Part shown: in pieces, positions 1 through 6,380 of the stretch | How the letters are laid out: each line of letters starts with the position of its first letter | Numbering within the stretch: the stretch's first letter is position 1 | Assembly (NCBI GenBank): GCA_029256365.1 | Contig: JAQSYB010000072.1 | Span: 1 to 8,187, forward strand | DNA from: Clostridia bacterium | Lineage (GTDB): Bacteria; Bacillota; Clostridia; Lutisporales; Lutisporaceae | Direction of reading: 5' to 3' | DNA length: 8,187 nucleotides | Notes under the pieces: generated by a model | What the model was told of the DNA's origin: nothing | Databases searched by the model: none | Seen by the model: the letters and a program-made list of their open reading frames with translations, nothing else | Program-made: the position numbers and the translations under genes

Positions 1-8
1 TTTGTTCT

Positions 9-300
9 GCAAAAAATAAAAAAACCTCACCCCCAAGACGATTACGTCTTGGGGACGAGAGTTATATCTTCGTGGTGCCACCCCAGTTTATCAATATGTT
101 GCCATATTGACCTTTTCGGGTACGGCATTTGTAAATGCTTATACCCTAGCTCTGTAACAGGAGCACCTGTCATAGCCTTTTCCCTAAAAGAATTGGTATG
201 AAGCTCAGAGGCTTGTTTCAACAAACATTTCTTACTCCTTTTCAGCTGCCGGAGCTCTCTGTAAAGAAACTCATTTATTTACTCTTCTCATCATAGCCAG
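9..300 (-). promoter_or_regulatory. T-box leader (tRNA-sensing riboswitch) for a gene beyond the left edge
   Basis: Read on the minus strand, this region has the landmarks of a T-box leader in order. A Stem I distal region of AGAGAG and CTCCGGCAGCTGAAAAGGAG type lies at about 237-260. A specifier-loop strand GAAACAAGCCTCTGAGC lies at 203-219. Downstream are an 8-bp hairpin (91-110), the conserved T-box core TGGGGTGGCACCACG (71-85), and ACTCTCG leading into a strong terminator. In this family uncharged tRNA pairs with the specifier codon and with the T-box bulge, stabilising an antiterminator so that the downstream gene is expressed when that amino acid is scarce. The regulated gene lies left of base 1. 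The specifier codon cannot be fixed by eye: CAA (Gln), ACA (Thr) and AGC (Ser) overlap in the loop, and alignment by spacing to the B. subtilis glyQS leader as I recall it favours CAA only weakly. Identity as a T-box is secure; its amino acid is not. Confidence 0.93.
11..60 (-). terminator. T-box intrinsic terminator
   Basis: On the minus strand a perfect 10-bp stem (CCCCAAGACG at 31-40 against CGTCTTGGGG at 45-54) has a 4-base loop. It is extended by a CTC/GAG pairing further out and followed by GG, TTTTTTT, A and TTTTTT. It directly follows the T-box core and is the off-state structure that competes with the antiterminator. Confidence 0.92.
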
Positions 301-321
301 ATATTTACTTTATTTTCATAT

Positions 322-350
322 ATAATATATTAATATGCCCTTTATGTCAA
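322..350 (-). promoter_or_regulatory. Sigma-A-type promoter of the T-box transcript
   Basis: On the minus strand, TTGACA (345-350) is followed by a 17-base spacer and TATTAT (322-327). The -35 is perfect and the -10 differs from TATAAT at one position. Transcription would start near base 315, about 15-20 bases before T-box Stem I, as expected for a T-box leader. No protein or transcript data support it; the call rests on motif quality and position. Confidence 0.8.
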
Positions 351-357
351 TAAGTAT

Positions 358-386
358 TTGCACTATACCTATTTATGTGATATAGT
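358..386 (+). promoter_or_regulatory. Sigma-A-type promoter of the UPF0316 gene leader
   Basis: TTGCAC (358-363), a 17-base spacer and TATAGT (381-386) make a good vegetative promoter, with a predicted start near base 393. It is back to back with the T-box promoter, only 7 bp between the two -35 boxes. A transcript from it would run about 120 nt and then meet the terminator at 483-515 before reaching the UPF0316/DUF2179 gene. Confidence 0.65.
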
Positions 387-392
387 AGTAAA

Positions 393-515
393 GTTAGTTT
401 ATGATTTGCAAAGATTTTTTTATTCACTGAAACATATTTGCCCCTATTGTTGAAAGACCTAAAAATTTATTATGAAACCAGGCGCTAACATACCTTGATT
501 ATGTTGGCGTTTTTT
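393..515 (+). promoter_or_regulatory. Terminator-bearing 5' leader of unknown class (candidate attenuator, riboswitch or small RNA)
   Basis: This stretch lies between a good promoter and the UPF0316/DUF2179 gene, holds no convincing gene, and ends in a strong intrinsic terminator. Transcription of the gene from this promoter must read through that terminator, which suggests conditional termination. A short pairing, GTTAG at 393-397 with CTAAC at 485-489, could compete with the 5' arm of the terminator, but it is only 5-6 bp. I compared it by eye with what I remember of the purine, TPP, SAM, preQ1, c-di-GMP, fluoride, guanidine and T-box consensus patterns and saw no match. It could instead be an independent short RNA, with the gene using another promoter. 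Confidence 0.4.
483..515 (+). terminator. Intrinsic terminator upstream of the UPF0316 gene
   Basis: A 10-bp stem pairs CGCTAACATA (483-492) with TATGTTGGCG (500-509), including one T-G wobble, around a 7-base loop. It is followed directly by TTTTTT (510-515). The U tract is only on the plus-strand side, so it acts on plus-strand transcripts. No plus-strand gene precedes it in the window, which is why it is read as a leader terminator. Confidence 0.85.
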
Positions 516-571
516 ATTGCAAAAATATAAATGAAATATGATACATGGAAGAAAAAATAGGAGGTGTCAAA

Positions 572-1111
572 ATGACACAACAAGTAATAATTGCTATGCT
601 AGGGCTATTTTTAATAACAGCCCTTACCAATATATTAGCAACACTAAGAACCATATTAACATCAAAAAATATCATGAATCCGGTTTACCTTTTGTCTTTT
701 GCTGATGCTGTAATTTTTGCAGCAACCATTTCTAAGGTAAGCAGTTCAGATGGATTGCATTACACAATTGCTTATGCATTGGGCAGAACCTTAGGGGTGT
801 ATATAGGAAACAAGATAGAAGAAAAGCTGGCTCTCGGAATACTGGAGGTAGATGTATTTCTCAACAATAAGAATAAAATGATTGAAGTAGCAGAGGAGCT
901 CAGAACAGAAGGCTATACAGTCAACAACTTCCTGGCAAGAGGCAATAATGGAGAGAGAAGATACAAGATTGAAGTAGTCATTAAGAGAAAAGAGTTCAAG
1001 ATACTGCAAGCAATTCTAACGGATTGTGGAGTAAGTGATCCAACCTTAAAGGTGAAAAGCTTGAACAGTATAAAAGGCAAAATTACATCTACAAGAAGCA
1101 AAATTGCATAG
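572..1111 (+). CDS. UPF0316 / DUF2179 family membrane protein (YebE-like)
   Basis: The 179-residue protein has the UPF0316 architecture. The N-terminal membrane part (about residues 4-70) consists of hydrophobic segments of the DUF5698 type. It is followed by the typical stretch YALGRTLGVYIGNKIEEKLALG and a soluble C-terminal DUF2179 domain (about 85-165) of alternating strands and helices. Members are inner-membrane proteins without an established biochemical function; the soluble domain is assumed to be cytoplasmic. I chose ATG 572 because AGGAGGTG (559-566) sits at ideal distance before it. The in-frame ATG at 545 would add nine residues, place that ribosome binding site inside the gene, and has no Shine-Dalgarno of its own. 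The gene is preceded by a promoter and leader terminator at 358-515. No terminator directly follows; the next one is at 1268-1290. Confidence 0.85.
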   Translation: MTQQVIIAMLGLFLITALTNILATLRTILTSKNIMNPVYLLSFADAVIFAATISKVSSSDGLHYTIAYALGRTLGVYIGNKIEEKLALGILEVDVFLNNKNKMIEVAEELRTEGYTVNNFLARGNNGERRYKIEVVIKRKEFKILQAILTDCGVSDPTLKVKSLNSIKGKITSTRSKIA

Positions 1112-1156
1112 TAATTCGATTGAATTTAAAAAATACAGCCAATTATTTTTCCATTA

Positions 1157-1165
1157 TGTTATAAT
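1157..1165 (+). promoter_or_regulatory. Candidate extended -10 promoter for the hypothetical gene
   Basis: TGTTATAAT is a perfect extended -10 (TGnTATAAT), but the sequence 16-18 bases upstream is not a recognisable -35. In AT-rich DNA such matches occur by chance. If used, transcription would begin near 1172 and pass through the terminator at 1268-1290 before the gene at 1360. Confidence 0.4.
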
Positions 1166-1267
1166 TGTAGTAGTAGAAAAATTAAAATTGGGAATAATAT
1201 ATAATAATTGTTAGATTTGGTGCAATAGCCTATCTTACACAATTTATGCTGCATAATTGCATGATGT

Positions 1268-1290
1268 GCCACCACCCATAGGTGGCTTTT
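1268..1290 (+). terminator. Intrinsic terminator between the UPF0316 gene and the hypothetical gene
   Basis: GCCACC (1268-1273) pairs perfectly with GGTGGC (1281-1286) around a 7-base loop, followed by TTTTGTCTTATTTG. The stem is short but GC-rich. It may end the UPF0316 transcript, whose stop codon is 157 bases upstream, or act as an attenuator for the gene at 1360. A GGTG at about 1220 could pair with CACC in the stem, but only weakly. Confidence 0.65.
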
Positions 1291-1359
1291 GTCTTATTTG
1301 TTCCAAAGAACTTTATGTAAATTTGCTTGAAATAATACCAGAATAAGAGGAGAATTGCC

Positions 1360-1875
1360 ATGATGATGAAGAAAAATTACAAAATGAAGAGAACAATATC
1401 TATGAAACAGTTTGTTGTTGAATTTGGTGAGGGATTATCCAAGCACATGAAGCAAAGGCTTCTAGAGCTGGGTGAAAGATGCATTTTAAATAGGAGAGAT
1501 GAAAGTCATATTCTTGATTTAAGACATATCGAGCATTTAAAATATGAGTGCTGCTGCGGCTCTGAGGATGATGCAGTCATCAAAAAAGAGTACGCTTATG
1601 GTCAGATTGTAGTAAAGGAAGGGAATTTATATCTTTCTCAGGATTGTGTTGAGAATGAAGATATCATGCTTAGTCCTATTGTAGCGGAGTTATATAGCTC
1701 CATGGCTACTCCTGAAGAGCAGCTGGAAGAAGGCATTGTAGGTAAAATGATAGATGAGTCAAATATTGATCATGTCATAGACAGCATATTAAAGGTATGT
1801 CCGAAGGTATCTGCAGAACATATGGCTATTATAGCGAAATATATTACAGTAGACAGCGTTAAAGTAAGCAAATAA
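1360..1875 (+). CDS. Hypothetical protein with a Cys-Cys-Cys-Gly motif
   Basis: I do not recognise this 171-residue protein. The start is supported by AGAGGAGA (1346-1353) at good distance; three consecutive ATG codons follow, and the first was chosen. There is no signal peptide or membrane segment, so it is probably cytoplasmic. The first 35 residues are basic (Lys/Arg-rich), the middle and C-terminal parts acidic and probably helical. Six cysteines are present: C41, the triplet C64-C66 followed by glycine, C96 and C147. Clustered cysteines may bind a metal or be redox-active, but there is no recognisable CxxC zinc-finger or ferredoxin pattern. Composition resembles its neighbours, giving no sign of recent transfer. 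It has a terminator upstream (1268-1290) and one just downstream (1881-1923), so it is probably monocistronic. That it is a real gene is well supported by the ribosome binding site, length and flanking terminator. Confidence 0.75.
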   Translation: MMMKKNYKMKRTISMKQFVVEFGEGLSKHMKQRLLELGERCILNRRDESHILDLRHIEHLKYECCCGSEDDAVIKKEYAYGQIVVKEGNLYLSQDCVENEDIMLSPIVAELYSSMATPEEQLEEGIVGKMIDESNIDHVIDSILKVCPKVSAEHMAIIAKYITVDSVKVSK

Positions 1876-1880
1876 TAATG

Positions 1881-1923
1881 ATGCCCACCGATCGAGCCAT
1901 AAAGGCTATGAAACGGTGGGCAT
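1881..1923. terminator. Shared hairpin terminator between convergent genes
   Basis: A perfect 10-bp stem (ATGCCCACCG at 1881-1890 against CGGTGGGCAT at 1914-1923) encloses a smaller AGCC/GGCT hairpin (1895-1898 with 1903-1906). It sits in the 59-bp gap between the hypothetical gene and the convergent exporter operon. The flanks are T-rich in both directions (TTCAATTTC on plus, CATTATTATTT on minus) but lack an unbroken U run, so efficiency is uncertain. Confidence 0.75.
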
Positions 1924-1934
1924 TTCAATTTCAG

Positions 1935-3785
1935 CTATACTGCTTGAGCACTTGCGAACTGGCTGTTGTAGAGGTCAGCATAGACACCTTTCTTTGCAAG
2001 CAGCTCCTGATGATTTCCCTGCTCTACAATATCTCCATGCTCCATTACCAGTATTAAATCAGCATCTCTAATTGTTGACAATCTATGGGCTATGATAAAG
2101 CTTGTGCGATTGCTCATCAGATTGTTCATGGCTCTCTGTATTTGAATCTCTGTTCGTGTATCTACTGAGCTAGTAGCTTCATCAAGTATTAGTATCTTAG
2201 GATCTGCCAGAATGGCTCTGGCAATTGTAATCAACTGCTTTTGACCTTGGGATACATTTGAGGCTTCTTCGTTAAGCACCATATGATAGCCATCCGGCAG
2301 TGTATGAACGAAGCTATTCACGTGTGCCGCTTTAGCAGCTGCCTTCACTTCTTCATCAGTTGCATCTAAACGACCATATCGGATATTCTCCATAATACTG
2401 TCATTATAAAGCCAGGTATCCTGAAGAACCATGCCAAACATTGAACGCAAATCTCCACGGCTAAATTCCCTTATATCATGCCCATCCACTAGTATAGCCC
2501 CTTTGGTGATATCATAGAAACGCATCAGGAGCTTAACCATGGTTGTTTTACCTGCGCCAGTTGGGCCGACAATGGCTACCTTTTGACCAGGTTTTACATA
2601 AGCGGAGAAATCATTGATGATGATTTTGTCCTCCTTATATCCAAAGTGAACATTTTTAAATTCAACACTGCCTTGAACGTGCTCCAGTTTTATAGGCTTT
2701 TCGGTCTCTGGAATTTCTTCTTCCTCAGCCAAGAACTCAAATACACGTTCGGCCGAAGCAGCGGTTTGCTGCAATACGTTTGAAATATTAGCCAATTGTG
2801 CAATTGGTTGAGTAAAGGATCGTACATATTGGATAAAGGCTTGAATATCACCTACTTCAATGGTTCTTTTTATAACCAGCCATCCACCTAATACGCTTAC
2901 AGCCACATATCCTATATTGCCGACAAAGGACATTATCGGCATCATCATACCAGATAAGAATTGCGACTTCCACGTTACTCCATAGAGCTTATCGTTTAAG
3001 CCCACAAACTTTTCTACGCTTTTTTCTTCTCCATTAAAGGCCTTCATTACAACGTGGCCGCCATACATTTCTTCAACATGTCCGTTTAAGTGTCCCAGCA
3101 GGTCTTGCTGTTCTTTAAAGTATTTCTGAGACCGTTTTACTACGAACATAATAAGCACCATTGATATAGGAAGGATAAAGAGAGAAACAAGTGTCATAGA
3201 CCAGCTTATGCTAAGCATCATGACCAGCACACCCACAACGGTAGTAACCGATGTAATGATTTGAGTCATGCTCTGGTTTAGTGTCTGACTTAGTGTATCC
3301 ACGTCATTGGTAACACGGGACAACACTTCGCCGTGGTTTGTACCATCGAAATACCGAAGGGGCATTCGATTGATTTTTTCGGAAATATCCTTTCGAAAGC
3401 CATAGCTTACTTTCATAGAAACATGGGACATTACCCAGCCTTGTATATAGCTAAACAATGAACTTAGCAGGTACAGGCCCAAAAGAGTAAGTATTATGCC
3501 TCCGATATAATCAAAATCAATGCCTGTAGTAGAGCCTGCGATTTTTCCCATAATGCCTTCAAAAAGCTTAGTTGTAGCTTTGCCTAGCATTTTTGGACCA
3601 ATGATGGAGAATATTGCACTGGCAGCCGCAAAAACGATTACGATTAAAATAGATATTCTATACACACTTAGGTGCGTGATTAGTTTTTTCATTGTACCTT
3701 TGAAATTGCGGGCTTTTTCCCCGCCTTGCATCATACCGCCTCCGGGTCCCATATGGCCGCCGCCCTGTCGCCTTCTCTCACTCAT
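1935..3785 (-). CDS. ABC exporter subunit B, catalytic Walker B half of a heterodimer
   Basis: This 616-residue half-transporter fuses a six-helix type IV exporter membrane domain (about residues 40-335) to an ATP-binding domain (about 375-605). Visible motifs are the A-loop Tyr383, Walker A GPTGAGKTT (407-415, Lys413), Q-loop Gln455, Walker B ILILDE with catalytic Glu536, and switch His567. The signature is VSQGQ (511-515), so the first glycine of LSGGQ is replaced by Gln. With the neighbouring 695-aa subunit this gives a heterodimer. Its Walker motifs pair with the partner's intact VSGGQ to form the hydrolysing site, and its own altered signature lies in the degenerate site. The first 22 residues are rich in Gly, Met and His and look disordered. 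ATG 3785 is preceded by AAGGAGG (3793-3799) and overlaps the upstream stop as ATGA, indicating translational coupling. The family exports drugs, lipids or peptides; the substrate cannot be told from sequence. Confidence 0.93.
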   Translation of the reverse strand: MSERRRQGGGHMGPGGGMMQGGEKARNFKGTMKKLITHLSVYRISILIVIVFAAASAIFSIIGPKMLGKATTKLFEGIMGKIAGSTTGIDFDYIGGIILTLLGLYLLSSLFSYIQGWVMSHVSMKVSYGFRKDISEKINRMPLRYFDGTNHGEVLSRVTNDVDTLSQTLNQSMTQIITSVTTVVGVLVMMLSISWSMTLVSLFILPISMVLIMFVVKRSQKYFKEQQDLLGHLNGHVEEMYGGHVVMKAFNGEEKSVEKFVGLNDKLYGVTWKSQFLSGMMMPIMSFVGNIGYVAVSVLGGWLVIKRTIEVGDIQAFIQYVRSFTQPIAQLANISNVLQQTAASAERVFEFLAEEEEIPETEKPIKLEHVQGSVEFKNVHFGYKEDKIIINDFSAYVKPGQKVAIVGPTGAGKTTMVKLLMRFYDITKGAILVDGHDIREFSRGDLRSMFGMVLQDTWLYNDSIMENIRYGRLDATDEEVKAAAKAAHVNSFVHTLPDGYHMVLNEEASNVSQGQKQLITIARAILADPKILILDEATSSVDTRTEIQIQRAMNNLMSNRTSFIIAHRLSTIRDADLILVMEHGDIVEQGNHQELLAKKGVYADLYNSQFASAQAV

Positions 3786-5869
3786 GCCAATTCCTCCTTT
3801 GAGAACTGTGATAAAGCAATTTCTTGATAGGTTTCACAGCTTTTCATAAGCTCCCTGTGTGTCCCCATGCCTGCAATTTTTCCATCCTCAAGTACGATTA
3901 TTTGATCTGCATTCATGATAGTTGAGATACGCTGTGCAACAATGAGAACAGTACTTTTTTCTATTTGAGACTTTAGAGCCTCTCGAAGAGCTGCATCGGT
4001 TTTGAAATCCAAAGCGGAAAAGCTATCATCAAATAGATAGATATCCGGCTTTTTTACCAAGGCGCGAGCGATTGATAATCTCTGTTTCTGTCCCCCAGAG
4101 ACATTGGCACCACCCTGAGAGATTTCAGTTCCAAAGTGCTCTGGCTTTTCATTGATAAACTCCATAGCCTGTGCAATTTCTGCAGCTTTATTGATTGCTT
4201 CATCCGTAGCATGTTCATCTGCATATTTTAAATTAGATTGTATTGTACCGCTGAATAAGGAACCCTTTTGAGGTACATATCCGATCTTTTCACGAAGGGC
4301 ATGCTGTGTAACCTCTCTTACATCTATTCCATCAATTAAAACCTGACCCTCCGTCACATCATAAAAACGTGGTATTAAATTAATGAGGGTTGTCTTACCT
4401 GAACCAGTGGAACCGATAAAAGCCGTTGTTTGTCCAGGCAGTGCCTTGAAGCTGACATCCTTTAGGGCATCGCCTTCTGCACCAGGATATCGGAAGGATA
4501 CATTTCTAAACTCCACAACACCCTCAATTTCATGAAGAGCTTTTGGTTCTTCTGGGTCAACTATGGTAGGTTTTATTTCCAGCACTTCAGCTACACGCTG
4601 TGCGGATACGGATGCTCTCGGTATCATGATAAACATCATTGACAGCATTAGGAATGAAAACAAAATCTGCATTGCATACTGCATAAATGCCATCATGTCG
4701 CCAACCTGCATGGAGGATTCCGCAATCTGATGGGCACCTACCCAAACGATAAGCAGTGTAACGCCATTCATAATCAGCATCATTGCAGGCATCATAAACA
4801 CCATGACACGATTAACAAAGAGGTTTGTGTTTGTAAGATCTACATTGGCTTTATCAAAACGTTTCTCCTCAAATTCTTGAGTATTAAAAGCTCTGATTAC
4901 CATCATGCCGGTCAGATTTTCTCTCGTAACGAGATTTAACCTATCGATAAGCTTTTGAATGGTCTTAAATTTAGGCATAGCTATGGTAAAGACTGTTATA
5001 ATCAAACCCAGTAACACGACAACTGCTAGAGTTATCGTCCAAGACATAGAAGAGCTTTTGGTTAAGGCTTTTACGACTCCACCTGCTCCCATAATCGGTG
5101 CATAGATTACCATTCTTATCATAATGATAACAAGCATTTGTATCTGGGTGATGTCATTGGTGGTCCTTGTAATCAGTGAGGCTGTGGAGAATTTATCAAA
5201 CTCAGCATTTGAAAAGCTTTCCACCTTGGTAAATATGCCCTTGCGCAGGTTTTTTGATAAGCCTGCAGCTGCCCGAGCAGATAAGAGGCCAACTATTACA
5301 GCACAGGCAGCGCTAAGTAAGGATATAAGGAGCATCAAGACTCCAGCGCTCATAATATAATTGTTTTGAATATTATCAGTATTCAGCCCCAATGCTTGAT
5401 ATTCAGATTTTATAGGACCTACAGCAGCCTGGGTAATCATATTATCATCTAAGGCTGTGAATTTTTTGAACCCGGATACAGCCAAAATTGCTTTACCCAA
5501 GATAGGATTCAATGCATCCATCTGTTCCTTATCCATTTGATTTAAAATGTAAATGGACTCAGAAGCCAGTATCGGATAATCTTTCATATACTTATTATAA
5601 TCTGCACTTGATGCGTCGATTAATGTATAGCTTTTATGCACCAAGACTCTGTCATTATCACCCATCATTAGGCTGATTTTGTCCATGGTGCTTTGTCTCA
5701 TCGCCTTTGGTACTGCACTCTCAATACCACCTTGCTGGATTCCTTTATTTACGATATTGGACATATAATCAGGCAGTGAAAGATCGCACATTGCCTGTAC
5801 AAACAGCAAAATAATTGCTGTGATGATTAGAATCGTAAAGGGCTTTAAATATTTGACTAGTTTAAACAT
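3782..5869 (-). CDS. ABC exporter subunit A, degenerate-site half of a heterodimer, with a large extracellular insert
   Basis: This 695-residue half-transporter has TM1 at about 10-28, then an unusually long loop of about 140 residues before TM2 (about 171-197), then four more helices to about 416. The loop should face outside the cell. The ATP-binding domain (about 450-690) shows A-loop Tyr461, Walker A GSTGSGKTT (486-494, Lys492), Q-loop Gln534 and an intact signature VSGGQ (590-594). The Walker B is YLFDD, with Asp615 where the catalytic Glu normally sits, and the switch histidine is Gln646 (VAQRIS). These substitutions are typical of the non-hydrolysing half of heterodimeric exporters such as TM287/288. 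An extracellular TM1-TM2 domain is known from BmrD of BmrCD. Start ATG 5869 follows AGGAGT (5879-5884), which overlaps the stop of the MarR gene 13 bp upstream, so the genes form one operon. Substrate unknown; a multidrug or peptide exporter is inferred from family and regulator. Confidence 0.93.
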   Translation of the reverse strand: MFKLVKYLKPFTILIITAIILLFVQAMCDLSLPDYMSNIVNKGIQQGGIESAVPKAMRQSTMDKISLMMGDNDRVLVHKSYTLIDASSADYNKYMKDYPILASESIYILNQMDKEQMDALNPILGKAILAVSGFKKFTALDDNMITQAAVGPIKSEYQALGLNTDNIQNNYIMSAGVLMLLISLLSAACAVIVGLLSARAAAGLSKNLRKGIFTKVESFSNAEFDKFSTASLITRTTNDITQIQMLVIIMIRMVIYAPIMGAGGVVKALTKSSSMSWTITLAVVVLLGLIITVFTIAMPKFKTIQKLIDRLNLVTRENLTGMMVIRAFNTQEFEEKRFDKANVDLTNTNLFVNRVMVFMMPAMMLIMNGVTLLIVWVGAHQIAESSMQVGDMMAFMQYAMQILFSFLMLSMMFIMIPRASVSAQRVAEVLEIKPTIVDPEEPKALHEIEGVVEFRNVSFRYPGAEGDALKDVSFKALPGQTTAFIGSTGSGKTTLINLIPRFYDVTEGQVLIDGIDVREVTQHALREKIGYVPQKGSLFSGTIQSNLKYADEHATDEAINKAAEIAQAMEFINEKPEHFGTEISQGGANVSGGQKQRLSIARALVKKPDIYLFDDSFSALDFKTDAALREALKSQIEKSTVLIVAQRISTIMNADQIIVLEDGKIAGMGTHRELMKSCETYQEIALSQFSKEELA

Positions 5870-5882
5870 ATGACATCTACTC

Positions 5883-6320
5883 CTATTTCTGATCTCTATC
5901 GATTACTCTTTGTAATGTATTTAAGCCTTGCAGTATGTCATCCAGCTCTTCTGGAGTTGCTTTGCTCATCATAGCCTCAAATACTTTTTCAATTTTTAGA
6001 AAGTGTTCCTTGGAATTTTTTCTAAATTCAGGGGATACATTGACATAAACAACTCGCCTATCCTCTTTGCTTCTGGTTCTTTCCACCAAACCTTGATTTT
6101 CCAATCTGTCAATTATTCCGGACACCGTGCTGTTGGATAGTCCAAGCCTCTCACTTAAGTCACTGACCTTCATTTCCCCATGATGGGCCAAGGTGCCCAT
6201 AAGCATTCCTTGAGGTCCTGTAATATTCATTTCTTTGAAATGAGAATGCACCTTTTGCTTCACTGTCTCCATAACGTTTTTTAATATCTTGATTGCTTTG
6301 ATTCCTTTATTTTCTTCCAT
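5883..6320 (-). CDS. MarR-family transcriptional regulator of the exporter operon
   Basis: The 145-residue protein has normal MarR length and layout: an N-terminal dimerisation helix, a winged helix-turn-helix (about residues 35-95) with recognition helix LSNSTVSGIIDRLE (61-74), a wing with the conserved Asp-Arg-Arg (87-89), and long C-terminal dimerisation helices. MarR proteins bind palindromic operators as dimers and usually release DNA when they bind a small aromatic or toxic ligand or are oxidised. This one has no cysteine, so Cys-based oxidation sensing is unlikely. I chose ATG 6320 because a GAGAGGTGAT ribosome binding site (6328-6337) lies just upstream. The longer reading frame begins at TTG 6419 and would cover the promoter and operator. 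Being first in the operon, with a palindrome at its own promoter, it most likely represses itself and the two exporter genes. Confidence 0.92.
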   Translation of the reverse strand: MEENKGIKAIKILKNVMETVKQKVHSHFKEMNITGPQGMLMGTLAHHGEMKVSDLSERLGLSNSTVSGIIDRLENQGLVERTRSKEDRRVVYVNVSPEFRKNSKEHFLKIEKVFEAMMSKATPEELDDILQGLNTLQRVIDRDQK

Positions 6321-6343
6321 GAAGTCTATCACCTCTCGCTCAT

Positions 6344-6380
6344 TATTTCGTGTAAAAGTATTTCGCACTAATATATTTCG
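6344..6380 (+). repeat. Three TATTTCG repeats at exact 15-bp spacing in the MarR leader
   Basis: TATTTCG occurs at 6344-6350, 6359-6365 and 6374-6380, each start 15 bp from the next. The third copy is the left arm of the palindrome at 6371-6394. The bases between copies are not conserved apart from a short CA or TG after the heptamer. They lie between the predicted transcription start and the MarR start codon, so they could be extra regulator half-sites extending the operator downstream. Confidence 0.7.

Larger units (their letters stand above)
1112..1359 (+). other. AT-rich intergenic region with a second leader-like segment
   Basis: No convincing gene occurs here. It contains an extended -10 candidate (1157-1165), a bulged hairpin around 1239-1260 (CAATTTATG against CATAATTG), a terminator (1268-1290), and the ribosome binding site of the next gene. 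I found no good promoter between the terminator and the next start at 1360. The downstream gene may therefore depend on read-through from the extended -10 or from the UPF0316 gene. Confidence 0.5.

Noticed and set aside
42..224. A 60-codon minus-strand open frame
   Set aside because: It lies entirely within the T-box leader, spanning the specifier strand, T-box core and terminator stem, and its sequence is explained by RNA structure; no ribosome binding site fits.
401..430. Nine-codon open frame MICKDFFIH as a possible leader peptide
   Set aside because: It begins about 8 nt from the predicted transcript start with no ribosome binding site, and has no run of identical codons as in attenuators.
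545..571. Upstream ATG start for the UPF0316 gene
   Set aside because: It has no Shine-Dalgarno, while AGGAGGTG at 559-566 is ideally placed for ATG 572.
1881..1923. Inverted repeat as a possible mobile-element end or attachment site
   Set aside because: It is a single copy located exactly between convergent genes, with a nested hairpin and T-rich flanks, so a terminator explains it fully.
3520..3849. A 109-codon plus-strand open frame opposite the exporter genes
   Set aside because: It is antisense to the overlap of two well-supported coding regions, is Pro-rich because it mirrors the Gly-rich tail, and has no ribosome binding site.
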